A stretch of DNA of 48,527 nt from Actinomycetota bacterium (GTDB lineage Bacteria; Actinomycetota; Actinomycetes; Nanopelagicales; Nanopelagicaceae). The translations under genes and the position numbers were made by a program. The stretch lies in the NCBI GenBank assembly GCA_009726135.1, contig WLIQ01000004.1, positions 1-48,527 on the forward strand, given 5' to 3'. A model generated the notes under the pieces. That model saw only the letters and a program-made list of their open reading frames with translations, did not search any database and was not told the origin of the DNA. Below, piece after piece: positions 25,996-35,656 of this stretch. Each line of letters begins with the position of its first letter. Position 1 is the stretch's first letter.

Positions 25996-28856
25996 TAAAC
26001 GAATTCAGAGATCGGCGGACAGGAGCAAACCAGGTTCCTATCCCCGTAAGCACCATCAATACGGCCTACCGTCGGCCAATACTTGCCTTGCATTCCGATG
26101 ATTTCGCCTCGCACAAGACCTTGGCGCACTGATGGAAGGCCACCGGTTTTTCGTGAGTACGAGCGATCCCATTCGGTGGATAAAACTGACTCAATGGTGT
26201 GTGGTGCGTGGCGCAAGGCGCTGTCATCAATAGAGATCTTTCCATCCATGATCTCCATAATTTCGCCATGAATAGCTGTCATAGCCGCGATAAAGCGATC
26301 AATTTCAGCGATGTCTTCACTCTCTGTCGGCTCAATCATAAGCGTTCCAGAAACGGGAAAACTCATGGTTGGTGCATGGAAGCCGTAGTCCATTAAACGC
26401 TTTGCAATATCGTCAACAGTTACACCGCTGAGCTTTGTGATATCGCGAAGATCCAAAATGCATTCGTGCGCCACTCGCCCGTTTTCACCTGTATACAAAA
26501 CTGGGAACATCGGATTTAACTTTGCTGCCATGTAATTTGCTGACAAAATCGCTACAGAGGTTGCAAGAGTTAACCCCTCCCCGCCCATCATTCGAATGTA
26601 TGCCCATGAGATTGGCAAGATGCTTGCAGATCCAAAAGGCGACGCACTAATTGGTCCTGGTCCAGTTGCTGGCCCAGCTGAGGCGTCTAGTGGGTGGTTA
26701 GGTAAAAATGGAGCAAGGTGTGCGCGAGAGATAACAGGACCTACGCCTGGTCCCCCACCACCGTGTGGAATACAAAAAGTTTTATGCAAATTAAGATGGG
26801 AAACGTCAGCGCCAAATTTTCCAGGTTGCGCCAAACCAACTAGTGCATTTAAGTTCGCGCCATCAACGTAAACCTGACCACCTGCATCATGAACTAATCC
26901 ACATAAATCGCTAATAGCGGATTCGAAAACACCATGCGTAGATGGATAGGTCACCATCATCGCTGCTAAAGATTGACTATGCACTTCTATCTTGGCTTTC
27001 AAATCTTCAATACTTACGTTGCCATGCTCATCACATTCAATGACTACAACCTGCATGCCAGCCATCACGGCACTAGCAGCATTCGTGCCATGCGCCGATG
27101 AGGGAATTAGGCAAATGGTGCGGCCTTGTTCTCCGCGAGAATCGTGATAGTTGCGAATAGCTAGAAGACCTGCGAATTCACCCTGACTACCAGCGTTAGG
27201 TTGCAATGAAACAGCGTCATATCCAGTTATCTTGATGAGCCAGTCGGATAACTGAGCAATTACTTCACGCGATCCTGCAGTTTGATTTGCAGGTGCAAAT
27301 GGATGCAAAGACGAAAACTCTGGCCACGTAACAGCTTCCATTTCGGTCGTAGCGTTGAGTTTCATTGTGCATGAACCTAAAGGAATCATTGTGCGATCTA
27401 GTGCTAAATCGCGATCAGAAAGAGTTCGCAAATATCGAAGCATCGAGGTTTCTGAACGCAGAGTATTGAAAATTGGATGAGACAGATAAGTTGATTTGCG
27501 TTTTGAAAACTCAGGAATTGAATCCCCTAATTTGCCCACTTCTCCACTACCAAAGATCTCTATCAAATCCCGGAGCATTTTCGCATCTGTAGTCTCATCT
27601 AGTGACACTCCTACACGCAATTCATCTATATTTTTTAGATTGATCTTCTTCCCAACTGCCTTCTTATGAACATCGCCTGAATTCTTGACTTCAATAACTA
27701 AAGTATCAAAGTAAGCAGAGTGAACCACAGTAAGACCAGCGGCAGTAATTGCACTAGCTAACTCTTGAGTTTGTCGGTTAATGCGCTTCGCAATAATTTT
27801 CAACCCTGCCGGTCCGTGCCACATGGCATAGAACGCACTCATGACTGCAAGGAGGACTTGAGCAGTGCAGATATTGCTCGTAGCTTTATCGCGACGAATA
27901 TGTTGCTCACGAGTTTGCAGTGCCAAACGAAAAGCAGGGTTACCATGTGAATCAACGCTTTGCCCAATTAAGCGCCCAGGCAATGATCGTTCAAGACCTT
28001 CGCGCACAGACATAAAGCCCGCATGTGGTCCACCAAAACCCATAGGCACACCAAAACGTTGAGCTGAACCAACCGCGATATCTGCTCCCCACTCCCCCGG
28101 TGCCTTAATAAGAGTGAGAGCTAGTAGATCCGTAGCTGCAATAAGTAAGCCCTGCTTCGCATGAATCCACGTAGCTAATTCGCTGTAATCAATAATTTCG
28201 CCTTCAGTATTTGGGTATTGAACTAAAACTCCAAAAGTGTCAACATCTTTTTGTTGCACAGACAGATCAACCACTTCTACTTTTATGCCTTGGGGCTTCG
28301 CGCGGGTTTGGACAACTGCAATTGTTTGCGGATGAACATTAATATCAATCAAAAATACTGCCTCATCACTACCCTTATAAACGCGGCGGGCAAGCGTCAT
28401 AGCCTCAGCCGCTGCAGTTGCCTCATCCAACATAGACGCATTTGCAGTAGCTAGTGCTGTTAAATCACAGACAGCCGTTTGGAATGCAAAAAGGGCTTCT
28501 AATCTTCCTTGCGAAATCTCGGGTTGATATGGCGTATATGCCGTATACCAAGCTGGATTTTCTAAAACATTTCGTAAAATTACTGGGGGTGTAATCGTTC
28601 CGTAATATCCGGTACCTATTGCATTACGGTAGACATGATTCTTATCGGCAATCGAACGTAGTTCAGAAATAACATCCACTTCATTGAGTGCATCTGGCAG
28701 CACCTGACTTAATCGTTCAACCATCGCGATATTTTGCGGCACTACATCTGCGATGAATTGCTCCATCGTTGAGTAACCTAGTTCCATCAACATTGTTTGT
28801 GCTTGATCCTCTGACGGACCAATGTGTCGACGTGAAAATGCGTCGTAATCAACCAT
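25995..28856 (-). CDS. gcvP: Glycine dehydrogenase (decarboxylating), P protein of glycine cleavage
   Basis: A PLP enzyme of 953 residues that decarboxylates glycine and passes the aminomethyl group to the lipoyl arm of GcvH. It is the single-chain form (P1 and P2 fused). The PLP lysine lies in [17 protein letters not shown] (around residue 690). The N-terminal [10 protein letters not shown] is the family signature. ATG 28856 is preferred: AGGAG lies 8 nt upstream, whereas the longer frame starts at a GTG. gcvH is 2.4 kb upstream; gcvT is not in this window. Confidence 0.95.
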   Translation of the reverse strand: MVDYDAFSRRHIGPSEDQAQTMLMELGYSTMEQFIADVVPQNIAMVERLSQVLPDALNEVDVISELRSIADKNHVYRNAIGTGYYGTITPPVILRNVLENPAWYTAYTPYQPEISQGRLEALFAFQTAVCDLTALATANASMLDEATAAAEAMTLARRVYKGSDEAVFLIDINVHPQTIAVVQTRAKPQGIKVEVVDLSVQQKDVDTFGVLVQYPNTEGEIIDYSELATWIHAKQGLLIAATDLLALTLIKAPGEWGADIAVGSAQRFGVPMGFGGPHAGFMSVREGLERSLPGRLIGQSVDSHGNPAFRLALQTREQHIRRDKATSNICTAQVLLAVMSAFYAMWHGPAGLKIIAKRINRQTQELASAITAAGLTVVHSAYFDTLVIEVKNSGDVHKKAVGKKINLKNIDELRVGVSLDETTDAKMLRDLIEIFGSGEVGKLGDSIPEFSKRKSTYLSHPIFNTLRSETSMLRYLRTLSDRDLALDRTMIPLGSCTMKLNATTEMEAVTWPEFSSLHPFAPANQTAGSREVIAQLSDWLIKITGYDAVSLQPNAGSQGEFAGLLAIRNYHDSRGEQGRTICLIPSSAHGTNAASAVMAGMQVVVIECDEHGNVSIEDLKAKIEVHSQSLAAMMVTYPSTHGVFESAISDLCGLVHDAGGQVYVDGANLNALVGLAQPGKFGADVSHLNLHKTFCIPHGGGGPGVGPVISRAHLAPFLPNHPLDASAGPATGPGPISASPFGSASILPISWAYIRMMGGEGLTLATSVAILSANYMAAKLNPMFPVLYTGENGRVAHECILDLRDITKLSGVTVDDIAKRLMDYGFHAPTMSFPVSGTLMIEPTESEDIAEIDRFIAAMTAIHGEIMEIMDGKISIDDSALRHAPHTIESVLSTEWDRSYSRKTGGLPSVRQGLVRGEIIGMQGKYWPTVGRIDGAYGDRNLVCSCPPISEFV

Positions 28857-28920
28857 CACAAACACTCCTACCCATAACTACAGACCGTCAATGGCCGGTA
28901 TGAGTCAAGAATATGTCTTT

Positions 28921-29421
28921 TTATGCACCTTTGCTCTTACGACGAAGTGAAAGTTCATCGTTAGATTCGACACCTACTGACTGGCCGCTGACCTCACCTT
29001 GCAGTAATGAGAGTGAACCCTCTACTTCATGCCAAACTTTACCAACCGCTATTCCAAATACTCCCTGACCACCTGCTAGTAAATCGATGATTTCATCTGG
29101 ACTAGAACACTCATAAATTGAGGCACCATCACTCATAAGAGTCATACGCTCCAGGTCGGTTACTCCCCTGCTGCGTAGATGGTCAACCGCTGTCCGAATA
29201 TTTTGTAGCGACACACCAGCATCGAGTAAACGCTTAACAATTTTTAAAACAAGAATGTCTCGAAAGCCATAAAGACGCGCAGTTCCTGAACCACTAGCTG
29301 ATCGAATACTTGGTTCTACTAAAGAAGTTCTCGCCCAATAATCCAACTGGCGGTAGGTAATACCTGCGGCTGAACATGCAGTCGCGCCGCGGTAGCCAAT
29401 TTCTATTTCCTGGGAAGTCAC
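28921..29421 (-). CDS. MerR-family regulator (Rv1830-like)
   Basis: A 166-residue regulator with an N-terminal MerR winged helix (GYRGATACSAAGITYRQLDYWA) and a C-terminal part of unknown ligand. It occupies the position of mycobacterial Rv1830 between the bifunctional nuclease gene and gcvP. A TTG at 29454 would extend it by 11 codons, but a good promoter (TTGAAC, 17 nt, TAGATT) overlaps that TTG, so GTG 29421 is preferred. It probably belongs to the gcv/garA regulatory cluster; targets unknown. Confidence 0.85.
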   Translation of the reverse strand: MTSQEIEIGYRGATACSAAGITYRQLDYWARTSLVEPSIRSASGSGTARLYGFRDILVLKIVKRLLDAGVSLQNIRTAVDHLRSRGVTDLERMTLMSDGASIYECSSPDEIIDLLAGGQGVFGIAVGKVWHEVEGSLSLLQGEVSGQSVGVESNDELSLRRKSKGA

Positions 29422-29454
29422 GGGGAAACTCGTTTCTCTTGGGGAGTGAAGCAA

Positions 29455-29483
29455 ATCTAGAGTAGGCAGGCTCCCTGTTCAAC
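29455..29483 (-). promoter_or_regulatory. Promoter of the Rv1830-like MerR gene
   Basis: In minus-strand sense, TTGAAC and TAGATT are separated by 17 nt, close to ideal sigma-70-type spacing. The transcript would start inside the longer reading frame, giving a leader of about 25 nt before GTG 29421. Confidence 0.45.
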
Positions 29484-29522
29484 GACCGACACGCTCGAAA
29501 CCTCTACTTGAGATTGAGAGTT

Positions 29523-30017
29523 CTAGCCCACAAAGTCCTCAGGGTTTATCTGGTCGAGAAATTCACGGAAACGCTCAACCTCTTGATTCTCCTGCCCAGT
29601 TTGAGCCTCGAGGGGGATCTCGATCCCTATCTCGTCGAGTAGTTCCGAAGTGGCCAAAATGTTTGCAGCCCCGCGAAGGGCCAAAGAGATTGCATCAGAT
29701 GGCCTGGCTGAAACCGTCTGGCTCACTCCGGCGCTATCTCGAATAATCAGGTTGGAATAAAAGACGCCTTGATCGATATGTGTCACATGCACCGCGGTTA
29801 GCACTGCATCCATTTTTTCTAGGATGTCGATCGCTAAGTCGTGAGTCAGGGGCCGCGGTGGTTGTACGCCTTGTTGCGCAAAGGCGATTGCCGTCGCCTC
29901 CACTGCCCCTACCCAAATTGGCAAGAAGCGTGGGCCATCAATCTCTTTGAGCAAAACAATCGGCTGATTGGAAGGCATCTCGACTCGAACGCCGATGACC
30001 TCCATAGGTATCAACAT
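29523..30017 (-). CDS. Bifunctional nuclease family protein (DUF151)
   Basis: A 164-residue DUF151/BFN-domain protein. Conserved segments are PIVLLKEIDGPRFLPIWVG (near 19-37), RPLTHDL and SARPSDAISLALR. The plant BFN1 homologue has RNase/DNase activity, but bacterial function is unclear. It begins 3 nt after ftsR. ATG 30017 is the first start; ATG 30005 (MEVIGVRVEMP) is an alternative. In mycobacteria the homologue Rv1829 lies at the same place between two MerR genes. Confidence 0.88.
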   Translation of the reverse strand: MLIPMEVIGVRVEMPSNQPIVLLKEIDGPRFLPIWVGAVEATAIAFAQQGVQPPRPLTHDLAIDILEKMDAVLTAVHVTHIDQGVFYSNLIIRDSAGVSQTVSARPSDAISLALRGAANILATSELLDEIGIEIPLEAQTGQENQEVERFREFLDQINPEDFVG

Positions 30018-30020
30018 GTT

Positions 30021-30746
30021 TTAGGAACGAAGGCGATGAAGTCCGCCACGAACAAGGGCTGCATGAAGTCGTATTGATAATGATGCGATTTCACTCTGTA
30101 CTTCTTCGGCGCGGGCTTTTGAATCGGCATTCTTCTGACGGGTTAACGGTGTAATCACTTGCTCGATTAAACCAATCTCACGGTCAGCGGCAGATTTGAA
30201 TGAACGCAGATGTCTTGCTTCGATACCAAAGCCAGCCATCTCGGTGACTGCCTTTGCAATCGCCAAAGCATCTCCATCGTAATGACGACCTCGAATAGTT
30301 ATTAGGCCGTACCCTTCAAGCTCTACAAGCTGATCTTCTTTTAAACCAGAGTTTTTGAGCAACTCATCGCGGGATAAGCGCATCTCAGAAACTTCACCAA
30401 AGACACTTGGCGCCATTTCGCCATCAATTGTGGCTAAACCAATATTTGGTCGAGGTGCTGCAACTGCGCCAGTGGCAGCAGGAACTAGTCCTCGGTCAAT
30501 TGCATCGAGGTTATCCTTAATTACTTTGAGTGGAAGATACTGATCGCGTTGTGCAAGTAGCACATAACGAAGGCGCTCCAAGTCTGAGGTTGTGAACTTA
30601 CGATAACCCGATGGTGTTCTCTGTGGCTCTATCAATCCTTCAGACTCTAGAAAGCGAATCTTTGAGATCGTAATATCTGAAAAATCTGGACGTAGTCGAT
30701 TAAGAACTTCCCCGATACTCAGATACGCGCGAGCTGGAACTGCCAT
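30021..30746 (-). CDS. ftsR: MerR-family regulator FtsR (Rv1828-like)
   Basis: A 241-residue MerR-type regulator. The N-terminal winged helix is LSIGEVLNRLRPDFSDITISKIRFLESEGLI with the wing YRKFTTSDLERLRYV. In Corynebacterium the homologue FtsR activates ftsZ; that role here is an inference from homology and synteny. AGGGGAG lies 6 nt before the ATG. It sits between garA and the bifunctional nuclease gene, as in other actinobacteria. Confidence 0.88.
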   Translation of the reverse strand: MAVPARAYLSIGEVLNRLRPDFSDITISKIRFLESEGLIEPQRTPSGYRKFTTSDLERLRYVLLAQRDQYLPLKVIKDNLDAIDRGLVPAATGAVAAPRPNIGLATIDGEMAPSVFGEVSEMRLSRDELLKNSGLKEDQLVELEGYGLITIRGRHYDGDALAIAKAVTEMAGFGIEARHLRSFKSAADREIGLIEQVITPLTRQKNADSKARAEEVQSEIASLSIRLHAALVRGGLHRLRS

Positions 30747-30761
30747 TGTGTACTCCCCTAA

Positions 30762-31208
30762 TTATTTTCTGCCAGATACAAAAAGCAGGTGGAACTTTCC
30801 GATTTGTATCCGATCTCCGTTTAGTAATGTATGCGTAGTTACTGAATTATTGTTTACATATGTGCCGTTAAGCGAACCACTATCTAGGATTGAAAAGCCA
30901 TTTGTAGATTTTTCAATTTTTGCATGAGAACGAGACACAGTCACATCGTCTAAGAAAACATCGCTAGATGATGAGCGTCCTATAGTTGCACCTTGGCTAG
31001 TTATGAGAAATCTTGCACCCACATTGGATCCGCGATTTACTACCAGCATTGCTTTGTCGTTGGACTGAGCTATTTCTTCGATAACGCTGCGATCTGCTTG
31101 AGGCAATGTGGCCAGATACTCATCGAGTACTCCAGCTAGGGAATCACTTGCCGTTCCAAGACCTAGGTGCAAAGTGGTGGTGAGTTCGCTTGGCGTTACT
31201 TCTGCCAT
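30762..31208 (-). CDS. garA: FHA-domain regulator GarA/OdhI
   Basis: A 148-residue protein with an FHA domain (about 60-145). The phosphopeptide-binding residues are seen in ATIGRSSSSDV, VSRSHAKI and GSLNGTYVN. The N-terminal ELTTTL stretch parallels the ETTS phosphorylation motif of GarA/OdhI, which controls 2-oxoglutarate dehydrogenase and glutamate metabolism. Start ATG 31208 follows a strong GGAGGAG. The preceding gap holds a 7-bp hairpin (31231-31247, one G-T pair). Regulation by a Ser/Thr kinase is likely but no kinase lies in this window. Confidence 0.9.
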   Translation of the reverse strand: MAEVTPSELTTTLHLGLGTASDSLAGVLDEYLATLPQADRSVIEEIAQSNDKAMLVVNRGSNVGARFLITSQGATIGRSSSSDVFLDDVTVSRSHAKIEKSTNGFSILDSGSLNGTYVNNNSVTTHTLLNGDRIQIGKFHLLFVSGRK

Positions 31209-31230
31209 CACTTATCTCTCCTCCTTCACC

Positions 31231-31247
31231 GTCAACCTGAGGCTGAC
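31231..31247 (-). other. Short hairpin between gcvH and garA
   Basis: GTCAGCC and GGTTGAC (mRNA sense) form a 7-bp stem with one G-T pair and a TCA loop, 10 nt upstream of the garA Shine-Dalgarno. No U-run follows. It may influence mRNA processing or the ratio of gcvH to garA. Confidence 0.3.
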
Positions 31248-31270
31248 ACTAAAGGGGTGAGACGATTTGG

Positions 31271-31645
31271 TCAAGCGGTGATTTGAGCGTATCCCGCCGC
31301 ATCAAGCAGATCAGAGGGTTGCTCAGAAATCTCCACTTTTACCAACCAACCGGCTCCGTAAGGATCGCTATTTACCACTTCTGGAGTATCTGAAAGTTGC
31401 GCGTTTACCTCAGTCACAGTTCCACTGACGGCGGCAAAAATCTCTGAGACTGACTTTGTAGATTCGATTTCTCCACAAACGTTACCGGCCTTTAATACTT
31501 CGCCAACTTTTGGAAGTTGCACATAAACAATGTCACCAAGAGCGCCTTGCGCAAAATCAGTAATACCCATTGTGTAGATATTTCCAGATGAACTTACCCA
31601 CTCATGCTCTTTTGTATATTTCAAATCGTCAGGAATTGATGACAC
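31271..31645 (-). CDS. gcvH: Glycine cleavage system H protein
   Basis: A 124-residue lipoyl carrier. The lipoylated lysine is in GEIESTKSVSE (near residue 64), and the start IPDDLKYTKEHEWV is typical. It shuttles the aminomethyl group from GcvP to GcvT. The start is GTG 31645 with AGAGG close upstream, 17 nt inside pgsA, so expression is linked to that gene. Length is normal. gcvP lies at the end of the same cluster. Confidence 0.95.
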   Translation of the reverse strand: MSSIPDDLKYTKEHEWVSSSGNIYTMGITDFAQGALGDIVYVQLPKVGEVLKAGNVCGEIESTKSVSEIFAAVSGTVTEVNAQLSDTPEVVNSDPYGAGWLVKVEISEQPSDLLDAAGYAQITA

Positions 31646-32201
31646 GTGATCCTCTTCTCTGCGAAAAACCTTCGCGACCGTAACTTATACCTGTAGCAAT
31701 GTAGAGGGCAATCCCCCAGATGGCAAAACTCCAGCCTAAAACAAAAGCGATCGAGCCGAGAGGGGTATCACTCTTAGCCAATAACAGAAATGGAAAGGCG
31801 TACATAAGATTGAAAGTTGCAGCTTTACCTAGATAGGTAACCGTAAATGGAGCATGGCCTTTTGCCTTCATCGCAACGGTGATGATTGCCAAAACTAAAT
31901 CGCGACTTATCAGGACAACAATTATCCACGCTGGTGTTACATCGCGGATTAAAAACACAATCAAGATTGCCAAGATATAGAGACGATCGATTGCAGGATC
32001 TGCCAACTCTCCAAATCTAGATGTTTGATTCCAGGCCCGCGCTAATTTGCCATCGAAATAATCAGTAAGTCCCCCTATAGCCAGAACAATGACCGCCCAA
32101 CCATCGGCGTGAATGTCTAACGTGAGATAAATAAAAAGAGGAATGCCTAGAAAACGCAAAAACGTTAGAGCATTAGGAATCGAAAGCAGTGAAGAGTTCA
32201 T
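31629..32201 (-). CDS. pgsA: CDP-alcohol phosphatidyltransferase, probable PgsA
   Basis: A 190-residue membrane enzyme of the CDP-alcohol phosphatidyltransferase family, most likely making phosphatidylglycerol phosphate. The motif D-G-x2-A-R-x8-G-x3-D-x3-D is fully intact in DGKLARAWNQTSRFGELADP and the following Asp. About five to six membrane segments are visible. It sits between cmk-der and gcvH, as the pgsA2-like gene does in mycobacteria. Other head-group substrates cannot be excluded. Confidence 0.85.
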   Translation of the reverse strand: MNSSLLSIPNALTFLRFLGIPLFIYLTLDIHADGWAVIVLAIGGLTDYFDGKLARAWNQTSRFGELADPAIDRLYILAILIVFLIRDVTPAWIIVVLISRDLVLAIITVAMKAKGHAPFTVTYLGKAATFNLMYAFPFLLLAKSDTPLGSIAFVLGWSFAIWGIALYIATGISYGREGFSQRRGSRVINS

Positions 32202-32203
32202 CT

Positions 32204-34159
32204 TTATTCGCGTTCTTTAACTCGGATCGCAACTTGTACTGGTGTGCCAGGAAATGAAAACTCTTCACGTAAACGTCGCTCAATAAAGCGGCGGTATGAA
32301 GCCTCGATCCAGCCATTGGAAAAGACCACAAATTTAGGTGGGGCGATGCCGGCCTGGGTGGCGTAATAAACCTTTGGCTGCTTACCACCGCGAACTGGTG
32401 GAGGTGTCGCTCCAATGAGTGCGCCCAGAAATGAGTTCAACTTCGCCGTAGGAACACGCTTTTCCCAACTGTCCAACGCAGTACGTAGCGCCGGTGCTAA
32501 TCGGTCTCGGTGCCAGCCGGTTTTAGCTGCGACATTTACGCGCTGCGCCCATTCAACTTGATCGAGGTGGCGATCAATTTCACGATCTAACTGATCTCTA
32601 CGATCTTCATCAACTAAATCCCATTTATTCATCACGATAACCATGGCCTTGCCTGCATCTTCCACCATAGTGATTACACGTAAATCTTGTTCAGTGATTG
32701 GTTCAGATGCGTCCAAAACAACCACTGCGACTTCACAACGTTCCAGTGCTGTTTGCGTGCGTAATGAAGCGTAATAATCGGTACCCGATGCTTGGTTGGC
32801 ACGTTTCTTTAATCCAGCAGTGTCGATAAATCTCCAGATCGATCCACCAAACTCAATTAGCTCATCAACTGGATCGCGAGTTGTTCCTGCAACATCATCA
32901 ACAATTGAACGATTTTCACCAGCTAGTGCATTAAGCAAAGAGGATTTACCAACGTTAGGTCGACCAATCAGAGCGACTTTGCGATATCCATCTTGCGTCT
33001 GTGCTCCCCCAACCTCGGGAAGTTCGGCGACAATGTGATCAAGCAAATCTCCCGAACCGCGACCATGTAATGCGGATACAAAATAAGGTTCACCTAAACC
33101 TAGTGACCACAAACCGTGTGCTTCAGATTCTTCACGCTCTCCATCAACTTTGTTACCAATTAAGATCAACGGTTTTTTAGCCTTACGAAGATGTTGAACC
33201 AGAATATCGTCTTCATCTAATGCACCAACTTGTGCATCAACGACAAAAGCTAAGACATCTGCTTCTTGCATTGCAATTTCAGCACCTGCGCTTACTTGTA
33301 CAGAAATTCCATCGGGCTTTGCCTCCCAGCCACCCGTATCCATAATGATGAAACGACGGCCTCCCCATTCGCATTCATACTGAATGCGATCGCGAGTTAC
33401 ACCAGGCGTATCTTCAACGATTGCTTCACGGCGGCCAAGAAAGCGATTAATTAACGTGGACTTACCAACGTTTGGGCGTCCAAGAATTGCAACAATAGGT
33501 AGACCGAGTAAGGAGCGCTGGCGAAGTAGTTCCCAGATACGTTCGACAGTTTCATCTAGATCCAAATTTGTTGAGTCAACCTCAACTGCATCAAAGGCCA
33601 TCGCCAAGGGTGAAACTGTGCGATTAGTATCAATAGAATCACGGTTTTCTAGTGATGTTTTCACATCAACAGTTTTATCGTCTATTTCACCTTCGCGACG
33701 AAAAGCACGTGCATTAAGATCAGCAGTAAGAAAAATCTTCAAAGCCGCATCAGGTACGACTACGGTGCCAATATCTCTTCCTTCAACAACAATACCCCGT
33801 GGCGCTTGAGCAATAACTTTGCGCTGTATAGAAAGAAGTTCTTCACGAATCGAAGGCATTGCACTAATGCGACTTACGTTTTCAGTAACGGAGGTTCCAC
33901 GAATTGCATGTGTAATTTGCGTATCGCCTGCGAAAACATCTGGCGCAGTTGGATCAGAAACAAAACGAATCGGTGCGCTCTTCAATGCTTTTAAAATATC
34001 GGCAGCTTCAACGCAATTATTTTCAAGTGCTACCCAAGTAACCGCTCGATAAAGTGCACCTGTGTCTAAATAGTTCCAGCCTGCACGTATTGCTATTGCT
34101 TTTGAAGTACTGGATTTACCTGCACCACTCGGGCCATCAATTGCTACGACTATGCCCAT
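32204..34159 (-). CDS. cmk-der: Fused cytidylate kinase and GTPase Der
   Basis: A 651-residue two-enzyme fusion. Residues 1-215 form cytidylate kinase (P-loop GPSGAGKSS at 9-17, GRDIGTVV at 127-134), which phosphorylates CMP and dCMP. Residues 222-651 form the ribosome-assembly GTPase Der, with two GTPase domains (G1 GRPNVGKS at 227-234 and 399-406) and a C-terminal KH-like domain. No stop or frameshift separates the parts. Such fusions are known in some actinobacteria; mycobacteria keep two adjacent genes. TAGGCT lies 6 nt before the ATG. Confidence 0.95.
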   Translation of the reverse strand: MGIVVAIDGPSGAGKSSTSKAIAIRAGWNYLDTGALYRAVTWVALENNCVEAADILKALKSAPIRFVSDPTAPDVFAGDTQITHAIRGTSVTENVSRISAMPSIREELLSIQRKVIAQAPRGIVVEGRDIGTVVVPDAALKIFLTADLNARAFRREGEIDDKTVDVKTSLENRDSIDTNRTVSPLAMAFDAVEVDSTNLDLDETVERIWELLRQRSLLGLPIVAILGRPNVGKSTLINRFLGRREAIVEDTPGVTRDRIQYECEWGGRRFIIMDTGGWEAKPDGISVQVSAGAEIAMQEADVLAFVVDAQVGALDEDDILVQHLRKAKKPLILIGNKVDGEREESEAHGLWSLGLGEPYFVSALHGRGSGDLLDHIVAELPEVGGAQTQDGYRKVALIGRPNVGKSSLLNALAGENRSIVDDVAGTTRDPVDELIEFGGSIWRFIDTAGLKKRANQASGTDYYASLRTQTALERCEVAVVVLDASEPITEQDLRVITMVEDAGKAMVIVMNKWDLVDEDRRDQLDREIDRHLDQVEWAQRVNVAAKTGWHRDRLAPALRTALDSWEKRVPTAKLNSFLGALIGATPPPVRGGKQPKVYYATQAGIAPPKFVVFSNGWIEASYRRFIERRLREEFSFPGTPVQVAIRVKERE

Positions 34160-34165
34160 GTACTG

Positions 34166-34171
34166 AGCCTA
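34166..34171 (-). promoter_or_regulatory. -10 box (TAGGCT) for cmk-der
   Basis: TAGGCT ends 6 nt before the ATG at 34159, in the 15-nt gap after tyrA. It suggests an internal leaderless promoter that separates cmk-der from aroH-tyrA. Confidence 0.4.
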
Positions 34172-34174
34172 CTT

Positions 34175-35227
34175 CTATTTTCGAACCGGATGAACGTTCC
34201 ATCCGATCGCAGATAGATGGCTAGATAATTTCATAGCATCATCATCAGATAATGCAAGTGTGATAAGGGCATTCAACTGGCCTGGTGAGTGTTCGATTGT
34301 TAAATCCTCAACGTTTACAGACATAGCGGCGCATTCATTAAATATTGCCGCTAGTTGACCAGGTTTGTCATCAATAACGATTGGCACATATGTGTACTCG
34401 CGCGCTATTCCACCGTGTTTTCCCGGAATAAGAGCTTTTCCTTCACGGCCTTTCGAGATGATCTGTGCAATTTTTTCTTGATTGTCTAAAGAATCGATCA
34501 TCGCTGTTATACCGGTTTGTAGATTTATTAATAGTTTTTCAATTTCATCTGCGTTGGAATGAATAATTTCTTTCCATAAATTCTCATCAGAGGCGGCAAT
34601 TCTGGTTGTATCCCGTAGCCCAGCTCCAGCTAAATCAAGCCACTCACGTGGAACCCCGTGCAATGAGCCAGCCACAAGGGATGCCGCTATTTGCGGAAGA
34701 TGAGAGATCGCAGCTACTGCGGCGTCATGCGATAGTGGATCGAGTTCTACGGGCGTGGCTCCGAGTTCGATAATCATCTCTCGCACCATTGCGACTGCCG
34801 TGGGATCAGTCTCGGGCGTAGGTGAGATGATCCAACTCCTTGAGCGGAAAAGATCGGCGCGAGCTGACTCGGCTCCCCCAACTTCCCGGCCCGCCATTGG
34901 GTGGGTACCTACAAACTGCTTCAAAGGAAGGGCTGAAGTCTTAACTATTGATAGAGGTTCAGTCTTAACGCTACATACATCCATAAACGTCGACTTAGGG
35001 CTTAGTGCATATTGCTCCTCTATGACCTTAGAGAGGGCTTTTAGAGGGGTCGCAAAAATAATCAGCTCCGGCTGCTCAATTATCGATCCACCAGTTAAAT
35101 CCGTAGCCAGCGCCTGGCTACGGCTATCGCTATCAACCATCTGAACCTTTAAATTCTTAGCGCTCAGAGCTAGGCCAATAGACGTCCCGATCAAACCCGC
35201 CCCAACAATGCGTACCGAGGCCAGCAT
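34175..35227 (-). CDS. tyrA: Prephenate dehydrogenase with C-terminal ACT domain
   Basis: It oxidatively decarboxylates prephenate to 4-hydroxyphenylpyruvate in tyrosine synthesis. The NAD site is VGAGLIGTSIG (8-18), and THPMAGREVGG near 108 and SHLPQIAASL are active-site segments. Residues ~280-350 form an ACT domain (YVPIVIDDKPGQLAAIFNEC), which predicts feedback control by tyrosine. Its ATG overlaps the aroH stop as TAATG, so the two enzymes of the branch are translated together. Confidence 0.94.
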   Translation of the reverse strand: MLASVRIVGAGLIGTSIGLALSAKNLKVQMVDSDSRSQALATDLTGGSIIEQPELIIFATPLKALSKVIEEQYALSPKSTFMDVCSVKTEPLSIVKTSALPLKQFVGTHPMAGREVGGAESARADLFRSRSWIISPTPETDPTAVAMVREMIIELGATPVELDPLSHDAAVAAISHLPQIAASLVAGSLHGVPREWLDLAGAGLRDTTRIAASDENLWKEIIHSNADEIEKLLINLQTGITAMIDSLDNQEKIAQIISKGREGKALIPGKHGGIAREYTYVPIVIDDKPGQLAAIFNECAAMSVNVEDLTIEHSPGQLNALITLALSDDDAMKLSSHLSAIGWNVHPVRK

Positions 35228-35589
35228 TATTGGGCGATATCTCGGCGCAACGAGACGGCACCGTGCAGGTAAATATGTGCAATTTCTTCGTGTGCCTTGT
35301 CGCTTTCAACGTGGAGCATTGCCCGAATAATCCGTGCGGGGGCTCCAAGAACATCGACCTCAACGGCTCCGATTAACGGCACTGAGGCGAAGCCAATCTC
35401 CCGACAGGCTGCTGCAGGAAAAGCTGACGTTAAATCCGGGGTTGAAGTGAAAAGAACTGAGATAACGTCCTTAGGGGTGAGAGCGTTAGCCTCCAATATC
35501 GCCGTGATGAGCTCTTTAACTCCACTACCTATCGCCTCAGGCGTATTTGCGCTCACTTGGGTGGCTCCGCGGATCGCTCTGATGCTCAT
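35227..35589 (-). CDS. aroH: Chorismate mutase, AroH type
   Basis: A 120-residue monofunctional chorismate mutase of the AroH trimer class. The start IRAIRGATQVSANT contains the substrate-binding Arg, and EVDVLGAPARIIRAMLHVES plus YLHGAVSLRRD form the rest of the active site. It converts chorismate to prephenate, the substrate of tyrA downstream. TACCCT lies 6 nt before the ATG. The TATCGATA array begins 68 nt upstream of its start. Confidence 0.93.
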   Translation of the reverse strand: MSIRAIRGATQVSANTPEAIGSGVKELITAILEANALTPKDVISVLFTSTPDLTSAFPAAACREIGFASVPLIGAVEVDVLGAPARIIRAMLHVESDKAHEEIAHIYLHGAVSLRRDIAQ

Positions 35590-35595
35590 GGGATA

Positions 35596-35601
35596 AGGGT
35601 A
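35596..35601 (-). promoter_or_regulatory. -10 box (TACCCT) for aroH-tyrA
   Basis: TACCCT ends 6 nt before the aroH ATG at 35589. It would give a leaderless aroH-tyrA mRNA whose upstream region contains the palindrome array. Confidence 0.5.
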
Positions 35602-35656
35602 CCTTTCTCGGTCAGTTTTTTGCTCATTATTGATTAGTTCTAAGCCAGTTTAATTA

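Noticed and set aside
28857..28920. Glycine riboswitch before gcvP
   Set aside because: The gap is about 64 nt, too short for the tandem aptamer, and no matching core is visible.
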